DNA of 64,000 nt from Chitinilyticum piscinae. GTDB taxonomy: Bacteria > Pseudomonadota > Gammaproteobacteria > Burkholderiales > Chitinibacteraceae. How positions within the stretch are numbered: the first letter of the stretch is position 1; each line of letters starts with the position of its first letter. Positions 48,371-59,054 of the stretch are shown one piece after another. The translations under genes were made by a program, and so were the position numbers. The notes beneath the pieces were generated by a model. The model was not told where the DNA came from, searched no databases, and saw only the letters and a list, made by a program, of their open reading frames with translations. The stretch spans positions 310,001-374,000 of the forward strand of contig NZ_JADFUA010000002.1 in NCBI RefSeq assembly GCF_015223195.1. The letters are read 5' to 3'.

Positions 48371-51106
48371 ATGACTTTTCAACGCCGTTTGTTGATGGTG
48401 CTGGCAGGTATGATCATCACCATGCTGATTATTGTGATGGTGAGCTTGTTGGCATCCGCCAAGACAAGTCGTGAGATTAGCGATCTCACTTCCGATCATC
48501 TGCCTCATCTGTTGAAAAGTCAGGCCATTTTCAATGAAGTAAATACCTTGGCAAGAGGTCTGCGCAATGTGCAGATCACCGCTGACCAGAATCCCACTGA
48601 TAAGAGCGGGGTTGATGCCGAATGGGCGCGTGTCAACGAAGCGGAACGTAAGTTGTCCTCTTTGCTGGACGAATGGGAGTCGGATGCCAAGGCAATGGGC
48701 GATCAGGATGCTCTTAAGGATATTGCCCAGATCCGAGCCAAAAGTGCTGACTATGTCAAATCCCAGGATTTGTATCGCCAACATCTTGAGCGCGGTGATC
48801 TGGTGGCTGCTAGGGGTTTGATTCTTGGTGAATTGCGTAACAAGTACAATGCATTCCGAGACGAAATTCTGGCAGCCAGTGAGCAGGAAAAAACTGGCGC
48901 ACTGGCTGCTGCCGGGGATATCGATTCGCAGGCAAGTGTGAGTATCAAGCTGGTGATTGGGCTGGGCGTGACTGGCATTGCTATCGCACTGGCCTTGTTC
49001 TATTCGCTAGTCAAGCGCGTCCGCAAGGATCTGGGCGGTGAATTCGAACAGATTCAGCAGCTGGTCACGAAATTGGATGCTGGAGATTATTCAGTCTCGC
49101 TGACTTTGCGCAGCGGAGATACGGGTAGTCTGCTGGCGCGCTTGCTTGAACTGCAACATCGTTTGGCTGATGCAGATCTGCTGGCGAAGGAAAATGCCAG
49201 AGTACGTACCGCCCTGGATGCGGTGTCTACCAGCGTCATGATTGCTGATGCTGGACGCAATATCATCTACATCAATCCAGCGCAGCAGCAATTGTTGAGC
49301 GAGGCAGAGGCCGATTTGCGTGCGGTGCTGCCGCAATTTGATTCTCGCCGGATTATTGGTGTGAACATCGACAGCTTCCATAAAAATCCTGCGCACCAGC
49401 GTGGCATGCTGGAACGATTGACTGGAAAGCATGCAACCAAACTCACAATTGGCCGCAGGCATTTTGCTCTGACCATCAATCCGATTTTGGATGCGCAGCG
49501 GAAAATTGATGGTTTTGCTGTCGAGTGGGTTGATCAGACGGAGCTGGTGGCACAGCAGGAGCGCGAACGCAAAGCCTCGGATGAAATGAGCCGGATTATG
49601 GGGGCTCTGGAAACCACGTCTACCAACGTCATGATCGCGGACGCTGACCGGAACATTATTTATATGAACCGCTCCGTGCGGGACATGCTGACCGAGGCGC
49701 AAGCCGATTTGCGCAAAGCGCTACCGCATTTCGATGTCAGCAAGGTGGTTGGCTCGAATATGGATATCTTCCATCGTAATCCGGCGCACCAGGCTGGATT
49801 GCTTGGTGGGCTGACCAGTACCTACCGTGCCCAGATAGTTGTGGCGGGCCGAACCTTCCGTCTGATTGCGAATCCGATTTTCAATCAGCAAGGGCAGCGG
49901 CTGGGTTCGGTGGTTGAATGGCTGGATCGGACGGCTGAAGTAGCAGTGGAGAAAGAGGTCGCGGAAATTGTTACCGCAGCTGCTGAAGGGGATTATTCCC
50001 GCCGTATTGGCCTGAATGGCAAGGAAGGCTTTTTCAAGTCACTGGGGGAAAACCTCAATCTGCTTATGCAAACCAACCAGGAGAGTATCAGCGAGGTTGC
50101 TACAGTCCTCTCCGAGCTGGCCCAGGGAAATCTCACCAAGCGGGTTACTGGCAACTATCATGGTTTGCTGGGCGAGCTGAAGGATGATTGCAATCTCACC
50201 ATTGAGCGTCTGGGTGAGATTGTCATGCAGATCAAGGAGGCGGCCACCACCATCAATGGTGCGGCACAAGAGATTGCGGCAGGCAACAGCAATCTCTCCT
50301 CCCGTACCGAACAGCAGGCAGCAAGTCTGGAAGAAACTGCATCCAGCATGGAGGAGCTCACCAGCACGGTTCGCCAGAATGCCGAGAATGCCAAGCAGGC
50401 CAACCAGCTCGCGATCGGCGCTTCCGATATCGCCGTGCGTGGTGGCAATGTGGTCGGTGAAGTCGTATCGACCATGGCGGAAATCAACGATAGCGCCAAG
50501 AAAATCGTTGATATCATCACCGTCATCGATGGTATTGCTTTCCAGACCAATATTCTGGCGCTCAATGCAGCGGTAGAAGCGGCCCGAGCCGGTGAGCAGG
50601 GGCGCGGCTTTGCGGTTGTGGCATCCGAGGTGCGCAGTCTGGCTCAGCGTTCGGCTGGCGCGGCGAAGGAAATCAAGGCGCTGATTGGCGACTCGGTAAT
50701 CAAGGTTGAAAGCGGCAGCAAACTGGTTGACGAGGCCGGGCAGACCATCAAGGAGGTGGTTGGAGCGGTAAGGCGTGTGACAGACATCATGAGCGAAATT
50801 TCAGCGGCTTCTTCCGAGCAGAGTGCTGGGATCGAGCAAGTCAATCAGGCCGTGACCAATATGGACGAAAACACGCAGCAGAACGCCGCTTTGGTCGAAG
50901 AGGCTGCGGCCGCCGCGGAAAGCCTGGAAGAGCAGGCGTCTGCGCTCGCTGTGGCGGTCAGTGTCTTCAAGACCGGCAACGACACATTTCAGCCCCCGCG
51001 GCGTGCAGCAACGCCTGCCCGCACGGGTATCGCGGTGGCCAGCCCCCGGCCTCAGGCTGCACTTGGCAAGCCGGCCCCGGAAGGTGATGACTGGGAAGAG
51101 TTCTGA
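48371..51106 (+). CDS. methyl-accepting chemotaxis protein with two PAS domains
   Basis: The 911-residue protein has a first membrane helix (8-29), a four-helix-bundle periplasmic domain (about 30-190), a second helix (192-213), two similar PAS domains (about 276-400 and 406-525, both with VMIADAxRNIIYxN and FHxNPAHQ), a HAMP-like linker and the signalling domain with the hairpin tip [20 protein letters not shown] near residue 720. The C-terminus DDWEEF is a WxxF-type tether for CheR and CheB. It probably senses a periplasmic ligand and a cytoplasmic redox or small-molecule cue. It lies between cheW and cheR, so it is the core receptor of this operon. Confidence 0.92.
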   Translation: MTFQRRLLMVLAGMIITMLIIVMVSLLASAKTSREISDLTSDHLPHLLKSQAIFNEVNTLARGLRNVQITADQNPTDKSGVDAEWARVNEAERKLSSLLDEWESDAKAMGDQDALKDIAQIRAKSADYVKSQDLYRQHLERGDLVAARGLILGELRNKYNAFRDEILAASEQEKTGALAAAGDIDSQASVSIKLVIGLGVTGIAIALALFYSLVKRVRKDLGGEFEQIQQLVTKLDAGDYSVSLTLRSGDTGSLLARLLELQHRLADADLLAKENARVRTALDAVSTSVMIADAGRNIIYINPAQQQLLSEAEADLRAVLPQFDSRRIIGVNIDSFHKNPAHQRGMLERLTGKHATKLTIGRRHFALTINPILDAQRKIDGFAVEWVDQTELVAQQERERKASDEMSRIMGALETTSTNVMIADADRNIIYMNRSVRDMLTEAQADLRKALPHFDVSKVVGSNMDIFHRNPAHQAGLLGGLTSTYRAQIVVAGRTFRLIANPIFNQQGQRLGSVVEWLDRTAEVAVEKEVAEIVTAAAEGDYSRRIGLNGKEGFFKSLGENLNLLMQTNQESISEVATVLSELAQGNLTKRVTGNYHGLLGELKDDCNLTIERLGEIVMQIKEAATTINGAAQEIAAGNSNLSSRTEQQAASLEETASSMEELTSTVRQNAENAKQANQLAIGASDIAVRGGNVVGEVVSTMAEINDSAKKIVDIITVIDGIAFQTNILALNAAVEAARAGEQGRGFAVVASEVRSLAQRSAGAAKEIKALIGDSVIKVESGSKLVDEAGQTIKEVVGAVRRVTDIMSEISAASSEQSAGIEQVNQAVTNMDENTQQNAALVEEAAAAAESLEEQASALAVAVSVFKTGNDTFQPPRRAATPARTGIAVASPRPQAALGKPAPEGDDWEEF

Positions 51107-51126
51107 ATTCCAGGCCCGGAGGCAGA

Positions 51127-51987
51127 GTGACAGTCAATCTGGATAGGGAGTTTGATTATACCCAACGGGATTTTGCCAGGGTTGTCAGACTTATCCGCGA
51201 ACATGCTGGCATTCAGTTGAATGCCAGCAAGGAGCACATGGTCTATAGCCGGCTGGTACGCCGGCTGCGCGCCCTCGGGATCGGCAGTTTCCAGCAGTAT
51301 CTGGACATGCTTGAGGCCGCACCCGCTGATCCGGAATGGCAGTTGTTTATCAACGCGCTGACGACCAATCTCACCTCTTTTTTTCGCGAGCCGCATCACT
51401 TCGAACTGCTGCGCAACCATATGCTGCAACATGGTGACAGCAGGCCGTACCGGATCTGGTGCGCGGCCTCATCGACAGGGGAGGAGCCGTATAGCCTTGC
51501 AATAACTGCATTTCAATGCATGGGGTCGGATACGGCAAGGAGTATAGAGCTGATTGCTTCGGATCTGGATACGCATGTGCTGGAAACGGCAAGACAGGGT
51601 ATTTATCCGCTGGAGCGGCTGGAGAAGCTGCCAATCGAAATAAAGCGGCGATTTTTCCTCAAGGGTGCAGGTGCCCGCCAAGGGCTTGCACGGGTGCGGA
51701 AAGAGGTCCGCGATGTGCTTGAATTCCGGCAAATCAATCTGCTGCATGAAAACTGGCCTCTGTCGGGGCAATTCGATGCCGTTTTTTGCAGAAACGTGAT
51801 GATTTATTTTGATCAGTCGGCGCAGCGGAAGATTTTGCTGCGGATCGCTGCGCTGATGAAACCCCACGCCTTGCTTTGTGTGGGCCACTCTGAAAGTTTG
51901 CATTTCATGGGTGATGTCTTCCGGCCTTGTGGCAGAACCGCGTATCACCTCGGGCGTGTGGCTGCTGGAACGGAGATACGGGCATGA
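51127..51987 (+). CDS. cheR: chemotaxis methyltransferase CheR
   Basis: The 286-residue protein has the CheR N-terminal helical domain and the SAM-binding motif IWCAASSTGEEPYSLAI, followed by VFCRNVMIYF. It methylates receptor glutamates. The start is GTG at 51127, with GGAGG close upstream. Its stop overlaps the cheD start (ATGA). Confidence 0.94.
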   Translation: MTVNLDREFDYTQRDFARVVRLIREHAGIQLNASKEHMVYSRLVRRLRALGIGSFQQYLDMLEAAPADPEWQLFINALTTNLTSFFREPHHFELLRNHMLQHGDSRPYRIWCAASSTGEEPYSLAITAFQCMGSDTARSIELIASDLDTHVLETARQGIYPLERLEKLPIEIKRRFFLKGAGARQGLARVRKEVRDVLEFRQINLLHENWPLSGQFDAVFCRNVMIYFDQSAQRKILLRIAALMKPHALLCVGHSESLHFMGDVFRPCGRTAYHLGRVAAGTEIRA

Positions 51988-52595
51988 AAACCGAATTCGA
52001 GCAGGTGCTCAGCCCATCCGTTTATTACGACCGGAATTTCAGTCTGGAAGCGGCCAAAATCCTGCCCGGTGAATACTACACAACATCCAGGGATATGCTG
52101 ATCGTGACGGTACTTGGCTCATGTGTCGCAGCCTGTTTGCGTGATCCGGTCAACAATATTTCCGGCATGAATCATTTCATGTTGCCAGAAACCGGGGAGA
52201 GTCTTGCTGCATTGAACGGTTTGCCTACCCGCTACGGCACCTACGCCATGGAGATGCTGATCAACCAAATGTTGAAAATGGGGGCGCAGCGCAACCGAAT
52301 CCAGGCGAAAATTTTCGGAGGGGGAAAGGTCTTGCATGGCTTTACTGTTTCCGATGTCGGCGCGCGTAATGTCGCGTTTGTAAAGCGTTTTCTCGAACTG
52401 GAGAATATCCCGGTAGTGGCCGAAGATCTGCTCGACATCTTTCCACGCAAGGTATATTTCTTTTCCCAGACTGGCAGGGTTCTGGTGAAGAAGCTGAGAT
52501 CCGTTCACAATAATACGATTATCGAGCGGGAAAAAGATTACAGTGCACGCCTGCGCTATCAGGAGCCCTCTGGTGATGTCGAGCTCTTCAGCTAG
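51984..52595 (+). CDS. cheD: receptor glutamine deamidase CheD
   Basis: The 203-residue protein has the catalytic Cys motif [11 protein letters not shown] near residue 47 and the catalytic His in MNHFMLPE, then KIFGGGKVL. It deamidates receptor glutamines. The ATG overlaps the cheR stop as ATGA, fixing the start. It is longer than the typical 160-residue CheD, with a C-terminal extension (about 35 residues, [20 protein letters not shown]). Confidence 0.94.
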   Translation: MKTEFEQVLSPSVYYDRNFSLEAAKILPGEYYTTSRDMLIVTVLGSCVAACLRDPVNNISGMNHFMLPETGESLAALNGLPTRYGTYAMEMLINQMLKMGAQRNRIQAKIFGGGKVLHGFTVSDVGARNVAFVKRFLELENIPVVAEDLLDIFPRKVYFFSQTGRVLVKKLRSVHNNTIIEREKDYSARLRYQEPSGDVELFS

Positions 52596-52612
52596 CTGCG
52601 TACGGTGAAAAT

Positions 52613-53695
52613 ATGGGCAGAAAAATTAAAGTTGTGGTTGTGGATGATTCCGCCCTGATCCGAGGATTGCTGCGCGAAATTATCGATGCTGCTCCGGATA
52701 TGCAGTGTGTTGCGGTTGCGCCCGATCCACTGATTGCGCGTGAGCGGATCCGGGAGCTTGATCCCGATGTCATTACCCTGGATGTTGAAATGCCCAAGAT
52801 GGACGGGCTGGAATTTTTGTCCAGATTGATGCGCTTGAAACCGACACCGGTGGTCATGGTATCTTCGCTGACTGAACGGGGCACCGAAATTGCCCTTCGT
52901 GCACTGGAACTGGGGGCAGTGGAAATCGTGGCGAAGCCGAAGATCGACATCGTGAATGGCATGAACAATTACGCTGACGAAATCAGGGAGAAAATCCGTG
53001 CTGCCGCACAGGCTTCGGTGCAACGAGCCGCGATGCCTGCAGTGCCGCCCAGCCATACTGCGGATGCCGTGCTGCCCAAGCAATCCAAACCCTTGCTGAA
53101 GTCGGAAAAGCTGATCATTGTCGGAGCTTCGACGGGTGGAACCGAGGCCCTCAAGGAGTTTTTGCAGCCCATGCCGGCGGATGCGCCTGGTATTCTGATT
53201 ACCCAGCACATGCCAGAAATGTTCACTCGTTCTTTTGCTGCGCGGCTCGATTCGTTGTGCAAAATTACCGTGAAGGAGGCGGAGCACGGGGAGCGGGTGT
53301 TGCCTGGTCATGCCTATATTGCCCCGGGGCATTCCCATTTGCTGCTCGGGGTTTCCGGCGCCAACTATATTTGCGAGCTATCGCAGGCTCCACCGGTCAA
53401 TCGGCATCGTCCTTCTGTGGATGTCCTGTTTCGGTCTGCGGCAAATGTTGCCGGTCGCAATGCGGTCGGGGTAATTCTCACTGGCATGGGCAAGGATGGT
53501 GCTCAGGGCATGCTCGAAATGAAGCAGGCGGGCGCTTACAATTTTGCCCAGGACGAGCACAGTTGCGTGGTGTTTGGCATGCCCAAGGAGGCAATAGCTG
53601 CGGGCGGGGTCGACGAGATACTGCCTCTACGAGAAATTGCGCCACGCTTGCTACACTGGCTGAATACCAAGGGTGGCCGTGCTACCCGCATTTGA
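52613..53695 (+). CDS. cheB: protein-glutamate methylesterase CheB
   Basis: The 360-residue protein has a receiver domain ([13 protein letters not shown], phospho-Asp in [14 protein letters not shown]) and a methylesterase domain with the Ser-His-Asp triad: [15 protein letters not shown] and LTGMGKDGA. It removes receptor methyl groups and with CheR gives adaptation. It closes the che genes. Confidence 0.95.
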   Translation: MGRKIKVVVVDDSALIRGLLREIIDAAPDMQCVAVAPDPLIARERIRELDPDVITLDVEMPKMDGLEFLSRLMRLKPTPVVMVSSLTERGTEIALRALELGAVEIVAKPKIDIVNGMNNYADEIREKIRAAAQASVQRAAMPAVPPSHTADAVLPKQSKPLLKSEKLIIVGASTGGTEALKEFLQPMPADAPGILITQHMPEMFTRSFAARLDSLCKITVKEAEHGERVLPGHAYIAPGHSHLLLGVSGANYICELSQAPPVNRHRPSVDVLFRSAANVAGRNAVGVILTGMGKDGAQGMLEMKQAGAYNFAQDEHSCVVFGMPKEAIAAGGVDEILPLREIAPRLLHWLNTKGGRATRI

Positions 53696-53731
53696 TTATC
53701 TGTTTTTCCACATTGGATTATTGAGCATCGC

Positions 53732-55066
53732 ATGAGTCCTTTTTTGCCTGTTCTCGTTGTTGAGGACGATGATGCTTTGCGTGAAGCTCTGGTTGATACG
53801 CTCGAATTGGGTGGTTTTGAGGTTCTGACTGCCGAAGATGGTTCTGCTGCATTGCGCGTTCTTGCCTGTGAGCGGGTGGGGCTGGTGCTGTCCGATGTGC
53901 AGATGAAGCCCATGGATGGCGAGACGCTGCTCAATGAAGTAAAGCGGCACTATCCATGGCTCCCCATGATTCTGATGACTGCCTACGGGATCGTCGAAAA
54001 GGCTGTTGCTGCATTGCACGCGGGAGCCTGCCACTATCTGCCAAAGCCCTTTGAGCCGGCGAAATTGCTCGACGAAGTGCGCAAGTTCGCACTGTATGCC
54101 AGCAAGGACGCAGATCTGGTGGCGACAGATCCGGCAATGGTAAGCATGCTTGATATGGCCAAGCGTGTTGCCCTCACCGATGCCTCGGTACTGATTACTG
54201 GCGAATCCGGAACCGGTAAAGAGGTACTGGCACGGTTTATTCATGCTCAGAGCCCGCGCAGGGATAAGCCATTTGTTGCGATCAACTGTGCCGCCATTCC
54301 GGAGCAGCTTCTCGAATCAACGCTCTTTGGTCATGAAAAGGGCGCATTTACCGGGGCTACGGGGCAGCATCAAGGCAAGTTCGAGCAAGCTCAGGGCGGT
54401 ACGCTGTTGCTGGATGAGATCACTGAAATGCCGCTGGCCTTGCAGGCGAAGTTGCTGCGCGTGCTTCAGGAGCGGGAAGTTGAGCGGGTGGGGGGGGCTC
54501 GCAGCATCCGTCTGGATATCCGTGTGCTGTCGACCTCGAATCGCGATATGGCCGCAGAAGTATCTGCCGGGCGTTTCCGCGAGGATCTGTATTATCGGTT
54601 GAATGTATTCCCCTTGCACTTGCCGTCGCTGCATGAACGCCCCGGTGACATCGTGCCTTTGGCGCGTGCTTTGCTCGCGAAGCATGCGGCCCGTCAGGGG
54701 GGGCGGATGCCGGTTCTTGCCGAGAGGGCCGCGCAGCTTTTGTGTAGCTATCATTGGCCCGGGAATATCCGAGAGCTGGATAACGCTGTCCAGCGAGCCT
54801 TGATTCTGGCTGCTGGCGATCTTATTGATGCTGATGCGATTTTCTTGCCGGTTGCGGCAAAAATTGCCGCGATTGCGGCGCCCCTTGGCGGGGATGCTGA
54901 GCAAGTTACCGATCTGCGAGAGGTGGAGAAGCGCCATATTCTTGATGCCCTCAAGGCGGCGGGCGGTGTCAGAAAACTGGCTGCGGAGCGCTTGAATATG
55001 AGCGAGCGAACCTTGCGGCATAAACTGGCGCAGTACCGTGAAGAGGATGGCGGGCTGCCGGTTTGA
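53732..55066 (+). CDS. flrC: sigma-54 dependent flagellar response regulator (FlrC/FleR type)
   Basis: The 444-residue protein has a receiver domain (VEDDDALREAL, Asp in LVLSDVQMKP), an AAA+ domain with Walker A GESGTGKE, the sigma-54 contact motif GAFTGA, Walker B GGTLLLDEI and an R-finger region, and a Fis-type HTH (KLAAERLNMSERTLRHKLAQ). It activates class III flagellar promoters with sigma-54; the fliE promoter right after it is a good target. No FlrB-type kinase gene is beside it, so the phosphodonor lies elsewhere. Confidence 0.92.
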   Translation: MSPFLPVLVVEDDDALREALVDTLELGGFEVLTAEDGSAALRVLACERVGLVLSDVQMKPMDGETLLNEVKRHYPWLPMILMTAYGIVEKAVAALHAGACHYLPKPFEPAKLLDEVRKFALYASKDADLVATDPAMVSMLDMAKRVALTDASVLITGESGTGKEVLARFIHAQSPRRDKPFVAINCAAIPEQLLESTLFGHEKGAFTGATGQHQGKFEQAQGGTLLLDEITEMPLALQAKLLRVLQEREVERVGGARSIRLDIRVLSTSNRDMAAEVSAGRFREDLYYRLNVFPLHLPSLHERPGDIVPLARALLAKHAARQGGRMPVLAERAAQLLCSYHWPGNIRELDNAVQRALILAAGDLIDADAIFLPVAAKIAAIAAPLGGDAEQVTDLREVEKRHILDALKAAGGVRKLAAERLNMSERTLRHKLAQYREEDGGLPV

Positions 55067-55070
55067 GACA

Positions 55071-55086
55071 TGGCGCAGGAATTGCT
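55071..55086 (+). promoter_or_regulatory. sigma-54 promoter of fliEFGHIJ
   Basis: TGGCGC-AGGAA-TTGCT matches the -24/-12 consensus, with GG and GC separated by exactly ten bases. It starts five bases after the flrC stop and about 65 bases before the fliE ATG. It fits activation by the FlrC encoded next to it. Confidence 0.8.
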
Positions 55087-55137
55087 TGCTGCTAACTGCT
55101 AGCCCCCATACAATTTTGCCAAGAAGGATAGGCCAAC

Positions 55138-55461
55138 ATGAGTGTTCAAGGTATTGACCAGATGCTGGGTGAACTGCGCTCGATGAGCGCGGCCGCCAGC
55201 GGGCAGACTGCGACACCGGCAACTGATGCTGCGGCCCAGCCTGATTTTGGCACGATGCTCAAGCAGTCCATAGATCAGGTCAACGCAATGCAGCAGGCTG
55301 CGCAGGCTCAGCAACAGGCATTCCAGTCCGGTGATCCGGAGGCGAACCTGCAGGACGTCATGGTGTCCTTGCAGAAAGCCAGTCTGAGCTTTCAGACTAT
55401 GGTGCAGGTTCGCAACAAGCTCGTCAGTGCCTATCAGGAAATCATGAACATGCAGGTCTGA
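55138..55461 (+). CDS. fliE: flagellar hook-basal body complex protein FliE
   Basis: The 107-residue protein has the FliE C-terminal pattern (LQDVMVSLQKASLSFQTMVQ, RNKLVSAYQEIMNMQV). It links the MS ring to the rod. AAGGA lies upstream of the ATG. First gene of the fliEFGHIJ operon. Confidence 0.93.
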   Translation: MSVQGIDQMLGELRSMSAAASGQTATPATDAAAQPDFGTMLKQSIDQVNAMQQAAQAQQQAFQSGDPEANLQDVMVSLQKASLSFQTMVQVRNKLVSAYQEIMNMQV

Positions 55462-55487
55462 CCTGCAGGCATCGACTTGGCTAGGGT

Positions 55488-57206
55488 ATGGCGGAAGCGG
55501 GTACGGCAGCGCAGACTATCAACGCAGGACAGGCTCTAGGCGGATTCCAGCAACGCTTTGCTGCGCTCTCCGGTGGGCGCAAGGTGCTGCTGATGGCGGT
55601 CGGTGCAGCGCTGGTGGCGGCTTTGATTGGTGGCATGCTCTGGTCGCGCGAACCTTCCTATCGCCTGCTTTTTACCAATATCCCCGACAAAGATGCTGGT
55701 GCAGTGGTGCAGTCCCTGCAACAGATGAATATTCCCTACAAGCTTGATGCGGGCGGTATTTCCGTGCCGGCGGACAAAATCTACGACGCCCGCTTGCGAC
55801 TGGCCGCGCAGGGGCTGCCCAAGGCGGGAAATGTTGGTTTCGAACTCCTGGATAACCAGAAATTCGGTGTTTCGCAATTTACTGAGCAGGTAAATTATCA
55901 GCGAGCAGTCGAGGGGGAGCTTGCCCGTTCCATAGAGTCGATTTCCGCTGTAGAAAAAGCAAGAGTGCATCTTGCGATTCCGAAGCAATCGGTTTTTTTG
56001 CGGGATCAGCAAAAGCCGACTGCCTCCGTAATCCTGACTTTGCATTCGGGGCGCCTGTTGGACGATGCCCAGGTGGCAGGCATCCTGCATCTGGTTTCCA
56101 GTAGCATTCCCGAGTTGCAGGTCAAGAATGTCAGCATTGTTGATCAGGACGGCAATCTGCTGTCGAACAACAACCGCATCAATCAGGCCAATCTCGATCA
56201 GAAGCAACTGCAGTACATTGCCCTGATCGAACGTGGTTACGTCGAGCGGGTGCAGGCCATTCTGGCGCCTCTGGTGGGCAAGGATAATGTCCGTGCCGAA
56301 GTGACGGCTCAGGTGGATTTTGCCGAGGTCGAGCAGACCTCCGAAACGTACCGCCCCAATTCCCCGCCGAATGCCGCAGCAATCCGCAGTCAGCAGACTC
56401 TGGATCAGCAGGGGCGCAGTACCGATCCTGGCGCGATGGGAGTACCTGGGGCGCTCTCGAACCAGCCGCCAGGGGCCGCAACGGCGCCGATCACGGCGCC
56501 GGTAGGATCCGAGGTGGCGAGTGCATCAGGTGCGAGTGGCAATAGCCGCCGTGAAGCAACAACGAATTATGAAGTCGACAAGACCGTGCAGCATGTCAAG
56601 CAGCCCGTCGGGTCGGTAAAGCGACTCTCGGCGGCTGTGGTACTCAATTTCAAGCCGGGCAAGAACAAGGATGGCAAGCCTGATTATGTGCCGTTTACCG
56701 CGCAGGAAATGGCCCAGATCAACAACCTGGTACGCGAGGCCATCGGTTACAACCAGTCTCGTGGTGATTCGGTGAATGTGGTCAATGCGGCTTTTGCCGA
56801 CGCGCGTTCGCTGGAAGACAAACCTGTCGTCGAGAAGGCAACCGATTACCTGCAAACCAACTGGCCTAGCGTACTGAAAGCCTTGTTGCTGGCCATTGCC
56901 GTCATTTATCTGCTGTTCTTTATCGTCCGTCCGCTGATGAAGGATATCACCCGCAAACCCGAGGCCAAGCCGCTCCAGCTTGATCTGGGCGAGGGTATGG
57001 GAAGCCTCACTGCCGACAATGGTGAGGACGGGGAAGGTGGCGGTCGCTCCAGCGAAGAGGATCAGGCCCAGATGGCAGCCTTTGCTGATCTGCTGCAACA
57101 GGCCAAGGAGCTGGCCAAGAATGACCCGCGCATGGTGGCCACGATTCTGCGTGAGTGGATGAATGAAGACGAAGGCAAGAACGACAATCCCAACAAGGTT
57201 GGGTAA
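55488..57206 (+). CDS. fliF: flagellar MS-ring protein FliF
   Basis: The 572-residue protein has a first membrane helix (VLLMAVGAALVAALIGGMLW), YscJ/FliF ring-building domains (LFTNIPDKDAGAVVQSL, RVHLAIPKQSVFLRDQQKP), a low-complexity loop (about 290-350), a second helix (ALLLAIAVIYLLFFIV) and a cytoplasmic tail that binds FliG (ELAKNDPRMVATILREWM). It forms the MS ring of the basal body. Confidence 0.95.
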   Translation: MAEAGTAAQTINAGQALGGFQQRFAALSGGRKVLLMAVGAALVAALIGGMLWSREPSYRLLFTNIPDKDAGAVVQSLQQMNIPYKLDAGGISVPADKIYDARLRLAAQGLPKAGNVGFELLDNQKFGVSQFTEQVNYQRAVEGELARSIESISAVEKARVHLAIPKQSVFLRDQQKPTASVILTLHSGRLLDDAQVAGILHLVSSSIPELQVKNVSIVDQDGNLLSNNNRINQANLDQKQLQYIALIERGYVERVQAILAPLVGKDNVRAEVTAQVDFAEVEQTSETYRPNSPPNAAAIRSQQTLDQQGRSTDPGAMGVPGALSNQPPGAATAPITAPVGSEVASASGASGNSRREATTNYEVDKTVQHVKQPVGSVKRLSAAVVLNFKPGKNKDGKPDYVPFTAQEMAQINNLVREAIGYNQSRGDSVNVVNAAFADARSLEDKPVVEKATDYLQTNWPSVLKALLLAIAVIYLLFFIVRPLMKDITRKPEAKPLQLDLGEGMGSLTADNGEDGEGGGRSSEEDQAQMAAFADLLQQAKELAKNDPRMVATILREWMNEDEGKNDNPNKVG

Positions 57207-57218
57207 GGCGGGGTAGTC

Positions 57219-58226
57219 ATGGCTGCAAACATGAACGAAGAGGGTGTACGGCGCAGTTCGCTGCTGCTGATGACGCTGGGCGAAGAGGCTGCCGTAGAGG
57301 TCTTCAAGTTTCTGGGACCTAAAGAGGTGCAGAAACTTGGCTTCGCAATGGCCAATATGAACAATGTCAAGCGTGAGGAAGTCGATCAGGTGCTGGGTGA
57401 TTTCGTTGCAGCGACCCAGAACCGCGCCAACCTTGGTGCGGCTGACGAGTATATCCGCTCCGTTTTGACCAAGGCACTGGGGAATGACAAGGCGGCGAAC
57501 CTGCTCGACCGCATTTTGCAGGGCAATGACAACAACGGCATCGAATCCCTGAAATGGATGGATTCTGCCGCGGTGGCCGAGCTGATCCGCAATGAGCACC
57601 CGCAGATCATTGCAACGATTCTGGTGCACCTTGAGCCCGATCAGTCTTCCGAAATCCTGGCCCATTTTGTCGAGCGTTTGCGCAATGATGTCATGCTGCG
57701 TATCGCGACGCTGGAAGGGGTGCAGCCCTCGGCCTTGCGCGAGCTGAATGACGTGTTGACGCAGTTGCTCTCGGGTTCGGACAAAATCAAGAAAAGTGCA
57801 ATGGGTGGCGTTTCGGTGGCCGCCAATATTCTCAACTTCATGGGGGGTGCGGTCGAGGCGTCTGCCATTTCGAATATTCGCGAATATGATCCGGAGCTGG
57901 CGCAGAAAATTCAGGACAAGATGTTCACCTTCGACAACGTGCTGGATATCGATGATCGCGGTATTCAGCTGCTGTTGCGTGAGGTGCAGTCCGATGCGCT
58001 GATCATTGCGCTCAAGGGAACCAGCCAGGCATTGCGCGAGAAAATCTTCAAGAATATGTCGTCTCGAGCCGCGGAAATGCTGCGCGAAGACCTCGAGGCC
58101 AAGGGGCCGGTCAAGTTGTCCGAGGTTGAGGCTGAGCAGAAGGAAATCCTCAAGATCGTGCGTCGCCTGGCGGATGAAGGGCAGATCGTGCTTGGCGGCA
58201 AGGGTGACGAAGGGCTGGTGGAGTAA
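57219..58226 (+). CDS. fliG: flagellar motor switch protein FliG
   Basis: The 335-residue protein has the three FliG domains; the middle one contains EHPQIIATILVHLEPDQSSE and the C-terminal one MFTFDNVLDIDDRGIQLLLR with the charged residues that meet the stator. It couples the rotor to MotA and sets rotation direction. It begins 12 bases after fliF. Confidence 0.95.
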   Translation: MAANMNEEGVRRSSLLLMTLGEEAAVEVFKFLGPKEVQKLGFAMANMNNVKREEVDQVLGDFVAATQNRANLGAADEYIRSVLTKALGNDKAANLLDRILQGNDNNGIESLKWMDSAAVAELIRNEHPQIIATILVHLEPDQSSEILAHFVERLRNDVMLRIATLEGVQPSALRELNDVLTQLLSGSDKIKKSAMGGVSVAANILNFMGGAVEASAISNIREYDPELAQKIQDKMFTFDNVLDIDDRGIQLLLREVQSDALIIALKGTSQALREKIFKNMSSRAAEMLREDLEAKGPVKLSEVEAEQKEILKIVRRLADEGQIVLGGKGDEGLVE

Positions 58227-58229
58227 GCG

Positions 58230-59054
58230 ATGGCCTCCAATTCCCGCCGGGTAATTCCGAGCGAAGAGCTTTCCGGTTTCCAGCGCTGGCAATTCGGCTC
58301 GTTGCTGGATGGCCTGGCGGCGCAGCCTGCTCCCGTGGCCGAGTCTGTGCCCGATGCTCCCGAGTCGCCGGCTGAGCTGCTTGGTGTTGATGAGGGTATG
58401 CAGCCCACTGCATTCATAGATGAGGAATCGGGGGGGGTACCTGATGATGTATCCCCCGAGCTGAGTGACGAGCCGGCTCTTCCTTATCCAACCGCTGAAG
58501 AAATCGAAGCAATTCAGCGGCAGGCGCACGAAGAAGGTTATCAGGCTGGCCTGCAGACCGGGCGTCAACAGGCAGAGGTCGAGCAGCGTCGACTGCAGCA
58601 GCTGGCGGATGAGTATGGCGAATGGCTGCAGCAGGCTGAGGCAGCCCTTGCGGAAGAGGTGCTGGATCTTGCATTGGTGGTGGCGCGCCAGGTACTTCGC
58701 GATGCGTATGCTGCAGACCGCAAGATTCTGCTGCCCGGTATTCGCGAGGCGCTGGCAGCCCTGCCGGCGGCGCGTGCGCCGGCGCGTTTGCATCTGCACC
58801 CTGATGATTGCGAATTGCTACAGGGCGATCTGAAGCTTGAGCTGACCGATGATGTCTGGCGGCTTATCCCTGATCCTGCCCTTGCGCCGGGTGGCGTGCG
58901 GATCGAGACGCCTGCCTCTTCGCTGGATGCGTCACTGGTCGCGCGCTGGCAGTCGCAATTGAGTGTCTTGCGACGCAATCAGCGTGAAGACTTGCAGCTG
59001 GAGCTCTCCGGATTGCCTGAGGACGGGCTTGCATCCGATGACCAAGGCGATTGA
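58230..59054 (+). CDS. fliH: flagellar assembly protein FliH
   Basis: The 274-residue protein has a variable acidic N-terminus and the conserved FliH helical and C-terminal parts ([48 protein letters not shown]). It holds and restrains the FliI ATPase of the export machine. It starts three bases after fliG and overlaps fliI by 17 bases. Confidence 0.92.
   Translation: MASNSRRVIPSEELSGFQRWQFGSLLDGLAAQPAPVAESVPDAPESPAELLGVDEGMQPTAFIDEESGGVPDDVSPELSDEPALPYPTAEEIEAIQRQAHEEGYQAGLQTGRQQAEVEQRRLQQLADEYGEWLQQAEAALAEEVLDLALVVARQVLRDAYAADRKILLPGIREALAALPAARAPARLHLHPDDCELLQGDLKLELTDDVWRLIPDPALAPGGVRIETPASSLDASLVARWQSQLSVLRRNQREDLQLELSGLPEDGLASDDQGD

Noticed and set aside
56526-58799. 757-codon open frame opposite fliF, fliG and fliH
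   Set aside because: It spans three well-recognised flagellar genes on the other strand and has no recognisable domains.
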